Shown one piece after another: positions 1 through 5,377 of a stretch of DNA of 5,409 nucleotides. The notes below the pieces were generated by a model. That model ran no database searches. It was not told the origin of the DNA and was given only the letters and a program-made list of their open reading frames with translations. Numbering within the stretch: position 1 is the stretch's first letter; each line of letters opens with the position of its first letter. The position numbers and the translations under genes are program-made. Source of the DNA: Oscillospiraceae bacterium (GTDB lineage: Bacteria; Bacillota; Clostridia; Oscillospirales; Ruminococcaceae); contig JAIDPG010000014.1 of NCBI GenBank assembly GCA_029062865.1, positions 1 to 5,409 on the forward strand, in the 5' to 3' direction.

Positions 1-2
1 CC

Positions 3-113
3 GAGATAGCGATAAAAACTGGCGCGGCGGAAAGCTCCGTGCGCTCGAATCTCTCACGAACGAGGACGAAGCTCCGCGAATATCTGACAGTAAGGGGTTT
101 TGAGTATGCGTGA
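3..113 (+). CDS. ECF-type RNA polymerase sigma factor, C-terminal fragment (region 4)
   Basis: Partial gene cut by the left window edge; only the last 36 residues are present, starting EIAIKTGAAESSVRSNLSRT and ending in a basic RTKLREYL helix. This is the usual form of the end of sigma-70 region 4: the second half of a helix-turn-helix (E-I-A...T-G...S-V-R-S-x-L-S-R) that binds the -35 box, then a short amphipathic tail. The spacing of conserved E, G, S-V and R-x-x-L-R-E-Y residues fits the ECF (group 4) family, though a SigI-like or unrelated LuxR-like HTH cannot be ruled out from so little. Its stop codon overlaps the start of the next gene by 8 bp, the arrangement typical of a sigma factor and its cognate anti-sigma factor. 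Confidence 0.8.
   Translation, partial: EIAIKTGAAESSVRSNLSRTRTKLREYLTVRGFEYA
92..97 (+). promoter_or_regulatory. Shine-Dalgarno site that sets the start of the putative anti-sigma gene
   Basis: AAGGGG lies 8 nt before the ATG at 106. An in-frame TTG at 100 would be only 2 nt from this site, too close to be used, so ATG 106 is the better start. The site lies inside the end of the sigma factor reading frame, which suggests translational coupling. Confidence 0.65.
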
Positions 114-615
114 ATATTTCGACAACATTCCGCTTGACGACGAAGAAAAGCTCTCCGAAAAACGTATCAATAATATAAAGACCTCGGTTCTGTCGCGAGT
201 AAAGGAGGAAAAAGCAATGAGCAAACGCACAACAATAAGAACCATTACTATCGCGGTGGCTGCCGCGACAACGGCGGCGCTCTCGGCGATTATCGCAAGC
301 GCTGAGCAGTCCGCGTGGACGCCGGCGACGGACGTCGAGGAAGCGCAAGCTCCCGAAACAATCGCACCCGAAATCGCCGAAAACGAAAACAAGCAGGACG
401 AACCACGGATTGATGAAAAGCCTTGTGATCGGATAGTCACCAGCACCGAGGGCGATTATATAAGTGTACATGTGCTGTCAGACGACGGCAAGGAAGTGTA
501 TTATTACTACAAGATGCCCGACGATAAGCTTGAGGAAATGCTCAGCAACGGCTGGACTTTGATAGACGAAGATGTCAATACAATTCATGAGAACGAGGTT
601 TTCGTAACCGAATGA
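106..615 (+). CDS. putative anti-sigma factor / single-pass membrane protein downstream of ECF sigma
   Basis: 169 residues from ATG 106. Residues 1-42 are charged and predicted cytoplasmic, ending in a basic patch (SKRTTIR). Residues about 44-66 form one hydrophobic Ala/Ile/Thr-rich membrane segment. Residues about 67-105 are an acidic, Pro/Ala/Glu-rich linker, followed by a compact C-terminal part (about 108-169) with the tyrosine run VYYYYK near 131-136, predicted outside the cell. I see no His-Cys zinc-finger (ZAS) motif in the N-terminal part, and no family that I can name with certainty. The anti-sigma assignment is inferred from position: an 8-bp overlap with the sigma gene, N-in single-pass topology, and a small cytoplasmic domain that could hold the sigma factor. 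It may instead be an unrelated membrane-anchored protein of the same operon. A terminator follows 27 bp after its stop, so it is the last gene of its unit. Confidence 0.6.
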   Translation: MREYFDNIPLDDEEKLSEKRINNIKTSVLSRVKEEKAMSKRTTIRTITIAVAAATTAALSAIIASAEQSAWTPATDVEEAQAPETIAPEIAENENKQDEPRIDEKPCDRIVTSTEGDYISVHVLSDDGKEVYYYYKMPDDKLEEMLSNGWTLIDEDVNTIHENEVFVTE

Positions 616-642
616 AAAGTTAAACTCCCGATTATAACATAT

Positions 643-677
643 TCCCCGCCATTTCACAATAGGCGGGGATTTTTGTT
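643..677 (+). terminator. rho-independent terminator of the sigma/anti-sigma unit
   Basis: An 8-bp GC-rich stem (TCCCCGCC at 643-650 with GGCGGGGA at 662-669) closes an 11-nt loop and is followed by TTTTTGTT. It lies 27 bp after the anti-sigma stop. The end of its T-tract overlaps the -35 box of the next promoter. Confidence 0.85.
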
Positions 678-704
678 GACAAATTCCCGAATTTGCGTTA
701 TAAT
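676..704 (+). promoter_or_regulatory. consensus sigma-A (housekeeping) promoter of the WYL regulator gene
   Basis: A perfect -35 hexamer TTGACA (676-681) and a perfect -10 hexamer TATAAT (699-704) are separated by 17 bp, the optimal spacing. Transcription should begin at about 711-712, giving a leader of about 77 nt before the ATG at 788. A full-consensus promoter predicts strong basal expression unless repressed, so an operator nearby is to be expected. Confidence 0.9.
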
Positions 705-710
705 AAAAAT

Positions 711-744
711 AGCGGAAACCGCCTTTGGCGGTTTTCAAGCCGCT
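711..744 (+). promoter_or_regulatory. leader hairpin / dyad symmetry at the predicted transcription start
   Basis: GGAAACCGCC (714-723) pairs with GGCGGTTTTC (727-736) around a 3-nt loop, with one G-U pair. An outer pair AGCGG (711-715) and CCGCT (740-744) could extend or compete with it. The structure begins at the predicted +1 and ends about 31 nt before the Shine-Dalgarno site. It could be a DNA operator bound by the encoded regulator or another protein, a 5' RNA-stabilising hairpin, or a weak early attenuator, since only four U residues follow the stem. The structure is visible; its role is inference. Confidence 0.5.
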
Positions 745-787
745 TAGATTTGTGTGATAATTAAGAAAACCCGCGGAGGAACATAAA

Positions 788-1792
788 ATGCCCGAAAACA
801 AAAAAGTCACGGAAGAAAAACAGGTCGGCAAGGCGAAGATCTTGTACCTTTACAAGATCCTCTCCGAGAGAACCGACAGCGAGCATGCGCTTACCATGCC
901 CGAGCTTCAAAGCGAGCTGAAAAAATACGGAGTTGAAGCGGGGCGCAAGGCGATTTACGGCTACATCGACGAGCTTCGGGAGTTCGGCGCGGAGATCGAT
1001 TCCGAGCTCGGCAAGGCGGCGGGTTACAGCCTCGCGGCGAGAACGTTCGATCTGCCCGAGCTTAAGCTGCTGGCGGACGCGGTCGCGTCGTCGCGGTTCT
1101 TCACCGAGAAGAAGGCAAAGGAGCTTATCGCGAAACTTGAGACTCTTTGCAGCGAGCATGAGGCGAAATCCATACGCCGCCAGGTCTACATCGCCAACCG
1201 CCTCACTACTGATAACGAGCGCATTTATTACAACGTCAATGAAATTCACCGTGCGATAAACGAAAAGCGAATGATCTCGTTTAAGTATTTCGATTACGAC
1301 ATCAAAAAGCGCAAAAAATACCGTGACGGGGTGCGCGTCTGCTCGCCCTACGCGCTTACGTGGAGCGCCGAGAAATACTACCTCATCGCGCACTACGAGA
1401 AACGCGGCAGCATTTCGCACTTCCGCGTTGACAAAATGGAGGACGTGCGGATACTCGGCGAACCCGCGCAGAAAATGCCGCGCGGCTTCAAGCTGTCGGA
1501 CTATATGGGTTCGACGTTTTCAATGTTCAGCGGCGAGGTCGAAGAGGTGAAGCTCCGCTTTGCGAACTCGCTTATCGGCGCGGTGATAGACCGCTTCGGC
1601 AAGCAGATAACGCTCATTCCCGACGGCGCGGAGCACTTCACGGTAAAGGTGCCCGTCCGTGCGTCCAGCCCCGAGCCGTTCTTCGGGTGGCTGTTCCAAT
1701 TCGGCGAAAACGCGAAGATCCTGTCGCCGCAGCCGCTTCGCGAGAAATATGTAAAAGCGCTCAACAAAGCCGCGAAAGCGAATAAAAAGTAA
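788..1792 (+). CDS. WYL-domain transcriptional regulator (HTH + WYL + WCX)
   Basis: 334 residues, a usual length for the family. GGAGGA at 775-780 lies 7 nt before the ATG. Residues about 15-80 form the N-terminal winged helix-turn-helix: a helix ending in KILSERTDSEHALTM, then the recognition region KAIYGYIDELREFG. The central WYL domain is about 145-225; its signature triplet reads YYL (197-199, in EKYYLIAH), followed by the family's HFRVDKM motif (211-217). The C-terminal WCX region is about 252-328, with VKLRF, VPV and FFGWLFQFG. WYL domains sense small ligands or nucleic acid ends and control DNA-repair, stress, metabolic or defence genes; here nothing identifies the target. The gene is monocistronic: it has its own sigma-A promoter with a leader hairpin and a terminator directly after its stop. 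Autoregulation is plausible but not shown. No defence genes are nearby. Confidence 0.92.
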   Translation: MPENKKVTEEKQVGKAKILYLYKILSERTDSEHALTMPELQSELKKYGVEAGRKAIYGYIDELREFGAEIDSELGKAAGYSLAARTFDLPELKLLADAVASSRFFTEKKAKELIAKLETLCSEHEAKSIRRQVYIANRLTTDNERIYYNVNEIHRAINEKRMISFKYFDYDIKKRKKYRDGVRVCSPYALTWSAEKYYLIAHYEKRGSISHFRVDKMEDVRILGEPAQKMPRGFKLSDYMGSTFSMFSGEVEEVKLRFANSLIGAVIDRFGKQITLIPDGAEHFTVKVPVRASSPEPFFGWLFQFGENAKILSPQPLREKYVKALNKAAKANKK

Positions 1793-1798
1793 ACGAAA

Positions 1799-1823
1799 CT
1801 CCCCCGACATCGGGGGAGCTTTT
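1799..1823. terminator. bidirectional rho-independent terminator between convergent genes
   Basis: CTCCCCCG (1799-1806) pairs with CGGGGGAG (1811-1818) around the tetraloop ACAT. On the plus strand it is followed by CTTTT and ends the WYL gene, whose stop is 6 bp upstream. Read on the minus strand, the same stem is followed by TTTCGTTTACTTTTT, so it can also end the LysM-GH18 transcript, whose stop is 9 bp away. Confidence 0.88.
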
Positions 1824-1832
1824 ACGCGCTTA

Positions 1833-3104
1833 TTACAATTTGATTATTTCAAACAAATTCTGCACTATCTCCCAATTCGGGATAAAGCAGCGGTTGATCG
1901 TCCAGTAGGACGCGCCCGCAAGGTCGAATTCGTCAACTAAGCGAAGCTTCGCGTCGATACTTTTCGCGTCGTCGAACCAGACTACATGGCGTGTTCCGTT
2001 TTCGGTGTAGTAGAAATACGGCGTCTGGCTTTTCTCGTCGTAGAGTATCTCGGAGTTGTAGCGTATCGCGGTGTTGAGCGCCGCCGTGAAACCGATTGCC
2101 GTCGCCGCCGTTCCGCGGACAAACGGCAGAGTCCAGTCGTAGCCGTAATTCGGCATTCCCATTATTATCTTCTGCGACGGGATTTCCGTCACCGCGTACT
2201 CAAGCACGCGCCGCACCTCGTTTATCGGCTGGACGCTCATCGGTGAGGAGTACGTGTACCCCCACTCATAAGTCATTATAATAACATAGTCCGCCGCCTC
2301 GCCCTGAACCTTATAGTCGTGCGACTCGTAGAGGATCCCCGGCTGGTCGGCGCGGTATTTCGGGGCGACTGCGGTGATGAGAATGTAGCCGCTTTCATGA
2401 AGCCGCCGCGAGAACTCCCGCAAAAAGGCGTTATACGCATCCTTATCCGTCGGCGCGATGTACTCCATATCAAGATTAACGCCGCCGTAGCCCTTGCGGG
2501 AAAGCTCCGCGAGAATTGACGAGATAAGCCGCTCGCTCGCTTCGGGGTTTGCGAGAATTTGCGTTAAAACGTCCGTCGAAAAGCTGCCATCGAAAATGTT
2601 CGTGACCACCATAAGCGGCATTACGCCGGAGTTTTTCGCACGCTGAATTATAGCGTCGTCGCGCGGCGCTTCAAGCTCTCCCGCGGGAGTAACCGAATAG
2701 GAAAACGGCGACAGATACGTCAGAAACGGCAGCGAGCAGCTAAGCGAGCTTTCGGTTATCGACGGATATGCGTAGCCGTTTATCACCGCCGGGCGGCGCG
2801 GAATGTCGCTTGAGATCGGGATATTCACGACCTCGCCGACGGAGAGCAGGATCGGGTTTACGTCGGGGTTCGCGGCAAGGAGCTCGTCAAGCGGCGTATC
2901 AAACTCCATCGAAAGCGAATACAGCGTCTGCCCCTCTTCGATCGTATGCCGAATAGAATTCGACATTATGATCAAATGCTGACCCACGACAAGGCTGTTC
3001 GGGAAATTCAGCGCGTTGTCCGCGACAATGCGGCTTACGGGCACGCCGAATTGCTTTGATAACGAATCGAGACTGTCGCCCGATTTAACGGTATAAATAA
3101 ACAT
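1833..3104 (-). CDS. sleL: SleL/YaaH-type spore peptidoglycan hydrolase (2x LysM + GH18)
   Basis: 423 residues, close to the roughly 430 of Bacillus SleL/YaaH. Residues 2-46 (YTVKSGDSLDSLSKQFGV) and 52-96 (HTIEEGQTLYSLSMEFDT) are two LysM peptidoglycan-binding repeats. Residues about 105-415 form a GH18 catalytic barrel with GGVNLDMEY (207-215; likely catalytic D212 and E214), MTYEWGY (277-283), GMPNYGYDW (316-324) and ASYWTINR (398-405). Known SleL proteins are N-acetylglucosaminidases that cut cortex muropeptides in germination after the lytic transglycosylases act; YaaH is made in the mother cell under sigma-E. There is no signal peptide: the first LysM starts at residue 2, as in SleL, which fits deposition on the spore from the mother-cell cytoplasm. 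AAGGAG lies about 6 nt before the ATG. The gene is 27 bp downstream of the amidase gene, with no terminator between, so they are probably co-transcribed. Family certainty is high; orthology with SleL rather than another LysM-GH18 paralogue is less certain. Confidence 0.9.
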   Translation of the reverse strand: MFIYTVKSGDSLDSLSKQFGVPVSRIVADNALNFPNSLVVGQHLIIMSNSIRHTIEEGQTLYSLSMEFDTPLDELLAANPDVNPILLSVGEVVNIPISSDIPRRPAVINGYAYPSITESSLSCSLPFLTYLSPFSYSVTPAGELEAPRDDAIIQRAKNSGVMPLMVVTNIFDGSFSTDVLTQILANPEASERLISSILAELSRKGYGGVNLDMEYIAPTDKDAYNAFLREFSRRLHESGYILITAVAPKYRADQPGILYESHDYKVQGEAADYVIIMTYEWGYTYSSPMSVQPINEVRRVLEYAVTEIPSQKIIMGMPNYGYDWTLPFVRGTAATAIGFTAALNTAIRYNSEILYDEKSQTPYFYYTENGTRHVVWFDDAKSIDAKLRLVDEFDLAGASYWTINRCFIPNWEIVQNLFEIIKL

Positions 3105-3131
3105 ATTTCTCTCCTTTCATCGAGCTTTTTA

Positions 3132-3650
3132 TCAACGAGTTTCCAGGGCTATTTCCTTGCGCGCGCCGAGAATTCTAAATCCCACCGCGTCGGCGTAGCC
3201 GTAGGTCGAAAGCCGCCGGTTTCTCGCGTCGACGGAATGTGCGCAAACAAAGATGTTTTGCGGGATCACGGGGCTTAAAACCGCGGAGATTATCACGGTG
3301 TGATAAAATCTGCCCTCGGAATTCACAAGCTGAATTATGTCGCCGCGCCGAAGCTCCGAAAGCGGCGCTTCCTCGGAGTAAACGCCCGTGCCGAGGTTCG
3401 TCAGCAGGAATTCCCGCAGGAAATTCACGCCCGTCCACGAGGGCGCGCGGTCGTTTGTGCTGATGAAATACCAGCCGTTTTCGGGCGCGTAGTTCATCAC
3501 GCCGCAGCCCGCGTACAGGCATTGCGAAATGAAATTCGTGCAGTCGCCGCCGATGTCCTCAAAGTCGTAAAACCTTGGGTTCCGCGCGAACGCCCAATTA
3601 AGCGCGTACCGCACCGCCGCGCGGCGGTCATAGCCTATCTCGATAAGCAT
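3132..3650 (-). CDS. Amidase_6-family (papain/NlpC-like) putative cell-wall amidase
   Basis: 172 residues from the chosen ATG. Near the N-terminus it has the family signature YDRRAAVRYA (7-16), then GGDCTNFISQCL (34-45) with the probable nucleophile Cys37, a tryptophan-containing stretch (SWTGVNFL, 71-78), RRGDIIQL (101-108), FYHTVII (115-121) with probable catalytic His117, and AHSVDARNRRLSTY (137-150). This matches the putative amidase domain of spore-former proteins (Amidase_6, Pfam PF12671), which resembles NlpC/P60 cysteine peptidases; its exact substrate is not established. The domain occupies the whole protein, with no signal peptide, membrane segment or binding repeat. The frame stays open to an ATG at 3761, but the extra 37 residues lack family likeness and a ribosome site, while AAAGGGG sits 8 nt before the ATG at 3650. 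It is the first gene of a unit continuing into the LysM-GH18 gene and diverges from spoIIIAA, suggesting a role in spore peptidoglycan; that role is inference. Confidence 0.82.
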   Translation of the reverse strand: MLIEIGYDRRAAVRYALNWAFARNPRFYDFEDIGGDCTNFISQCLYAGCGVMNYAPENGWYFISTNDRAPSWTGVNFLREFLLTNLGTGVYSEEAPLSELRRGDIIQLVNSEGRFYHTVIISAVLSPVIPQNIFVCAHSVDARNRRLSTYGYADAVGFRILGARKEIALETR

Positions 3651-3658
3651 CAAATCAT

Positions 3659-3665
3659 CCCCTTT
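3659..3665 (-). promoter_or_regulatory. Shine-Dalgarno site deciding the amidase start
   Basis: On the minus strand AAAGGGG lies 8 nt before the ATG at 3650. The alternative in-frame ATGs at 3671 and 3761 have no comparable purine-rich site upstream. Confidence 0.65.
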
Positions 3666-3669
3666 GCGC

Positions 3670-3677
3670 ATTATATG
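3670..3677 (-). promoter_or_regulatory. candidate sporulation-type -10 element for the amidase/GH18 unit
   Basis: On the minus strand CATATAAT resembles the sigma-E -10 consensus (CATACAnT), and partly that of sigma-K (CATAnnnTA; an AC dinucleotide lies 16 nt upstream). No convincing -35 is visible for sigma-A or sigma-E. A transcript starting about 7 nt downstream would begin at the Shine-Dalgarno site itself, leaving a very short leader, which weakens the call. Confidence 0.25.
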
Positions 3678-3795
3678 CAGCGGGGATTTTTTTGTGATTT
3701 GTGAAGAAGCGTCGATAAAATTATCCGCATCTCTCACCGCCGCAGGCGAGGAAAGACGCAATTATAATCTCGTGTTCTAAATTAAAAACGCCGGG

Positions 3796-3803
3796 CATAA
3801 AAT
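3796..3803 (+). promoter_or_regulatory. candidate sigma-E -10 element of the spoIIIA operon
   Basis: CATAAAAT matches the sigma-E -10 consensus CATACAnT at seven of eight positions if the n is free, and lies 34 bp before the spoIIIAA start, a reasonable leader length. The -35 region 15 bp upstream (GTTCTAA) is only a weak match. The spoIIIA operon is known to be sigma-E controlled in Bacillus and Clostridia, so a sigma-E promoter is expected in this gap; the exact site is tentative. Confidence 0.4.
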
Positions 3804-3837
3804 TTACAAATCGGACAAGTAAAGCGAGGAATTTCAA

Positions 3838-4677
3838 ATGATAAAGGTGAATACAATCCCGCTGAAATCGCTGGAGAAAATCCGCGTTGCAACGCCGTTT
3901 TCGGAGCTCGCCGAAATTCGTTTGAGGGCAGGCAGACCGTGCGTTTCGGTGAATATTTTCGGAGAGATGAAGCCCTGCTCCGAAAAAATTTCGGCGGAGG
4001 AAATAGCGGAGTGCTTCGCGGAAATCTGCCGCTATTCGGTGTACAGCTTCGAGAGCGAGATTGCCGAAGGGTTTATCACGCTCGACGGCGGGCACCGCGT
4101 CGGAATTTGCGGAACCGCCGTTATAAAAAACGGGAAAATCGCGTCGATAAAGGACATTTCGGGGCTGAATATCCGCATTGCGCATCAGAAATCGGGCTGC
4201 GCCGACGAGCTTTACGGGCGCGTTTTCTCACGAGAAATACACTCCTTGCTGCTCGGCGGGAAGCCGCTTTCGGGCAAAACGACAATGCTCCGCGATCTCG
4301 CGAGAATACTCGGAGAGCGGCACCGCGTGGTTTTGATCGACACTCGCGGCGAGCTTTCGGCGAGCGTCCGCGGAACGCCCTCGTTCGACATCGGCTTAAA
4401 CACTGACGCGCTCTGCGGTGTGGAAAAATCCGACGGGATTTTTTTATCCTTGCGCAGTCTCTCTCCGGAAATCATAATCTGTGACGAAATAGGAAACGAC
4501 GGCGAGGCGATTGAGCAGGCGATGTTCTGCGGCGTGAAGCTCGTCGCGTCGGCGCACGCGGACAGCGTCGAGCAATTAAAAAAACGCCCCGCGACGCGGG
4601 AAATTCTCCCGTTTTTCGAGCGCGTCGCAATACTCGGAGAGCGCGGGAAAATTACCGAATATCTTGAAAACAGGTGA
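3838..4677 (+). CDS. spoIIIAA: stage III sporulation protein AA, mother-cell ATPase
   Basis: 279 residues, somewhat shorter than the 307 of B. subtilis. SpoIIIAA is a secretion-type ATPase (related to type II/IV traffic ATPases) at the mother-cell face of the SpoIIIA-SpoIIQ channel, needed for late forespore gene expression. The N-terminal part has the family motifs EIRLRAGRP (26-34) and GGHRVGICG (84-92), then RIAHQKSGCAD (113-123). Walker A is GKPLSGKT (141-148, with K147 and T148), followed by MLRDLAR. LIDTRGEL (166-173) and the Walker B strand EIIICDEIG (211-219; D216, E217) come next, then SAHADS (238-243) and a C-terminal FERVAILGERG (260-270). The Walker A loop reads G-G-K-P-L-S-G-K rather than the G-P-P-x-x-G-K common in this family, but the essential residues are kept. 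The GCGAGGA ribosome site is 7 nt before the ATG. It is the first gene of the operon, and its stop overlaps the ribosome site of spoIIIAB. Confidence 0.95.
   Translation: MIKVNTIPLKSLEKIRVATPFSELAEIRLRAGRPCVSVNIFGEMKPCSEKISAEEIAECFAEICRYSVYSFESEIAEGFITLDGGHRVGICGTAVIKNGKIASIKDISGLNIRIAHQKSGCADELYGRVFSREIHSLLLGGKPLSGKTTMLRDLARILGERHRVVLIDTRGELSASVRGTPSFDIGLNTDALCGVEKSDGIFLSLRSLSPEIIICDEIGNDGEAIEQAMFCGVKLVASAHADSVEQLKKRPATREILPFFERVAILGERGKITEYLENR
4672..4677 (+). promoter_or_regulatory. Shine-Dalgarno site of spoIIIAB overlapping the spoIIIAA stop
   Basis: AGGTGA contains the TGA stop of spoIIIAA and lies 5 nt before ATG 4683. The GTG at 4674, inside this site, is in the spoIIIAB frame but has no ribosome site of its own, so ATG 4683 is preferred. 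The overlap indicates translational coupling. Confidence 0.7.
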
Positions 4678-4682
4678 ACAAA

Positions 4683-5168
4683 ATGGACGTGATAAGAATT
4701 CTCGCGGCGGCGCTGGCGGCGGCGGTCGGGGCGCTCGCGGGCTATCGAAAAAGCCGCGAGCTGAAAGACCGCGCGGTTTTCTTAGCCGAAATATCTTCTC
4801 TTCTGGAGCGCTTCATCATAGGTATAAAAAACTTTAAGCGCACGTCGGACGAGCTTCTTGAAAACGAAAACGGCGAGTTCGGGAGGCTGGTGAAATGCTA
4901 TCGAAGCGAGCAGCCGGACATCCGCGCGGCGTGGGAAAAGGCGTGCGGAAATCTCCCGGCAAAACGCGAGGAAACGGCGCTGTTAAGCGAGCTCGGTCGG
5001 TCGCTCGGCTCGTCCGACACGGAGAGCACGCTGCGGCTTCTGGAACAATGCGCCGATAGAGTTTCGCAGTTAAGAGCGTCCGCCGACGCGGAGTTCGAGA
5101 AGCGCGGACGAGCGGTTTTCCAAATCGGGGCGCTGTGCGGAGTGGGCGCGGCAGTTTTGATTATTTGA
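4683..5168 (+). CDS. spoIIIAB: stage III sporulation protein AB
   Basis: 161 residues from ATG 4683, close to the 171 of B. subtilis; a GTG at 4674 would add three residues but lacks a ribosome site. SpoIIIAB is a mother-cell membrane protein of the SpoIIIA-SpoIIQ channel, with a soluble domain resembling type II secretion GspF. Visible are a hydrophobic N-terminal segment (about 3-20, Ala/Gly-rich), a long charged helical region containing LLERFIIGIKNF (40-51), the family's LGRSLGSSDTES stretch (about 103-114), and a second hydrophobic segment at the extreme C-terminus (about 144-161, ending GVGAAVLII). This fits the known two-segment layout. It lies between spoIIIAA and spoIIIAC with a 5-bp gap after the former's stop and 7 bp before the latter's start. 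Confidence 0.93.
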   Translation: MDVIRILAAALAAAVGALAGYRKSRELKDRAVFLAEISSLLERFIIGIKNFKRTSDELLENENGEFGRLVKCYRSEQPDIRAAWEKACGNLPAKREETALLSELGRSLGSSDTESTLRLLEQCADRVSQLRASADAEFEKRGRAVFQIGALCGVGAAVLII

Positions 5169-5175
5169 GGTAATT

Positions 5176-5373
5176 ATGGAAATAGATCTGCTTTTTAAAA
5201 TCGCGGGAGTGGGCATTATAGTCGCGATTTTGAACCTGATACTCAAAAAAACCGACCACGACGAGCAGGTCGTTATGCTCAACGTCGCGGGGCTTGTCAT
5301 CGTGCTGATGATGCTTATCCCGGCGCTTGAGGAGCTGTTTAACACCGTTAAGGACGTATTCGGGCAGTGGTGA
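5176..5373 (+). CDS. spoIIIAC: stage III sporulation protein AC
   Basis: 65 residues, near the usual 66-68. SpoIIIAC is a small membrane protein of the SpoIIIA channel, thought to work with SpoIIIAD. It shows two membrane segments (about 6-24, FKIAGVGIIVAILNLILKK, and about 33-50, VMLNVAGLVIVLMMLIPA) joined by the conserved charged turn KKTDHDEQ (24-31), and a short amphipathic tail (LEELFNTVKDVF). GAGG overlapping the spoIIIAB stop sits 5 nt before the ATG. It is followed after 4 bp by spoIIIAD. Confidence 0.95.
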   Translation: MEIDLLFKIAGVGIIVAILNLILKKTDHDEQVVMLNVAGLVIVLMMLIPALEELFNTVKDVFGQW

Positions 5374-5377
5374 TATT

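Noticed and set aside
100..105. TTG start for the putative anti-sigma gene
   Set aside because: Only 2 nt from the AAGGGG site; ATG 106 at 8 nt spacing fits better.
714..736. Leader hairpin as a true intrinsic terminator or riboswitch
   Set aside because: Only four T residues follow the stem and it lies within the first 30 nt of the transcript; there is no room for a ligand-binding aptamer. Kept only as a regulatory dyad.
761..1420. Long minus-strand open frame (219 codons) opposite the WYL gene
   Set aside because: It is a mirror of the WYL coding frame in GC-rich sequence; the translation is a low-complexity mix of Arg/Leu/Val with no recognisable domain, and the opposite strand is a convincing WYL protein with promoter, ribosome site and terminator.
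3300..3704. Plus-strand open frame (134 codons) opposite the amidase
   Set aside because: Shadow of the amidase coding frame, Arg/Ala-rich, no ribosome site or domain.
3651..3761. N-terminal extension of the amidase to the ATG at 3761
   Set aside because: The 37 extra residues show no family likeness and no ribosome site precedes that ATG, whereas a good AAAGGGG site precedes the ATG at 3650.
3763..3768. TATAAT on the plus strand as a sigma-A -10 for spoIIIAA
   Set aside because: No TTGACA-like hexamer 16-18 bp upstream (that stretch is CG-rich), and spoIIIA is expected to depend on sigma-E.
3721..4185. Minus-strand open frame (154 codons) across the spoIIIAA start
   Set aside because: Lies opposite well-conserved SpoIIIAA coding sequence; its translation has no recognisable motif.
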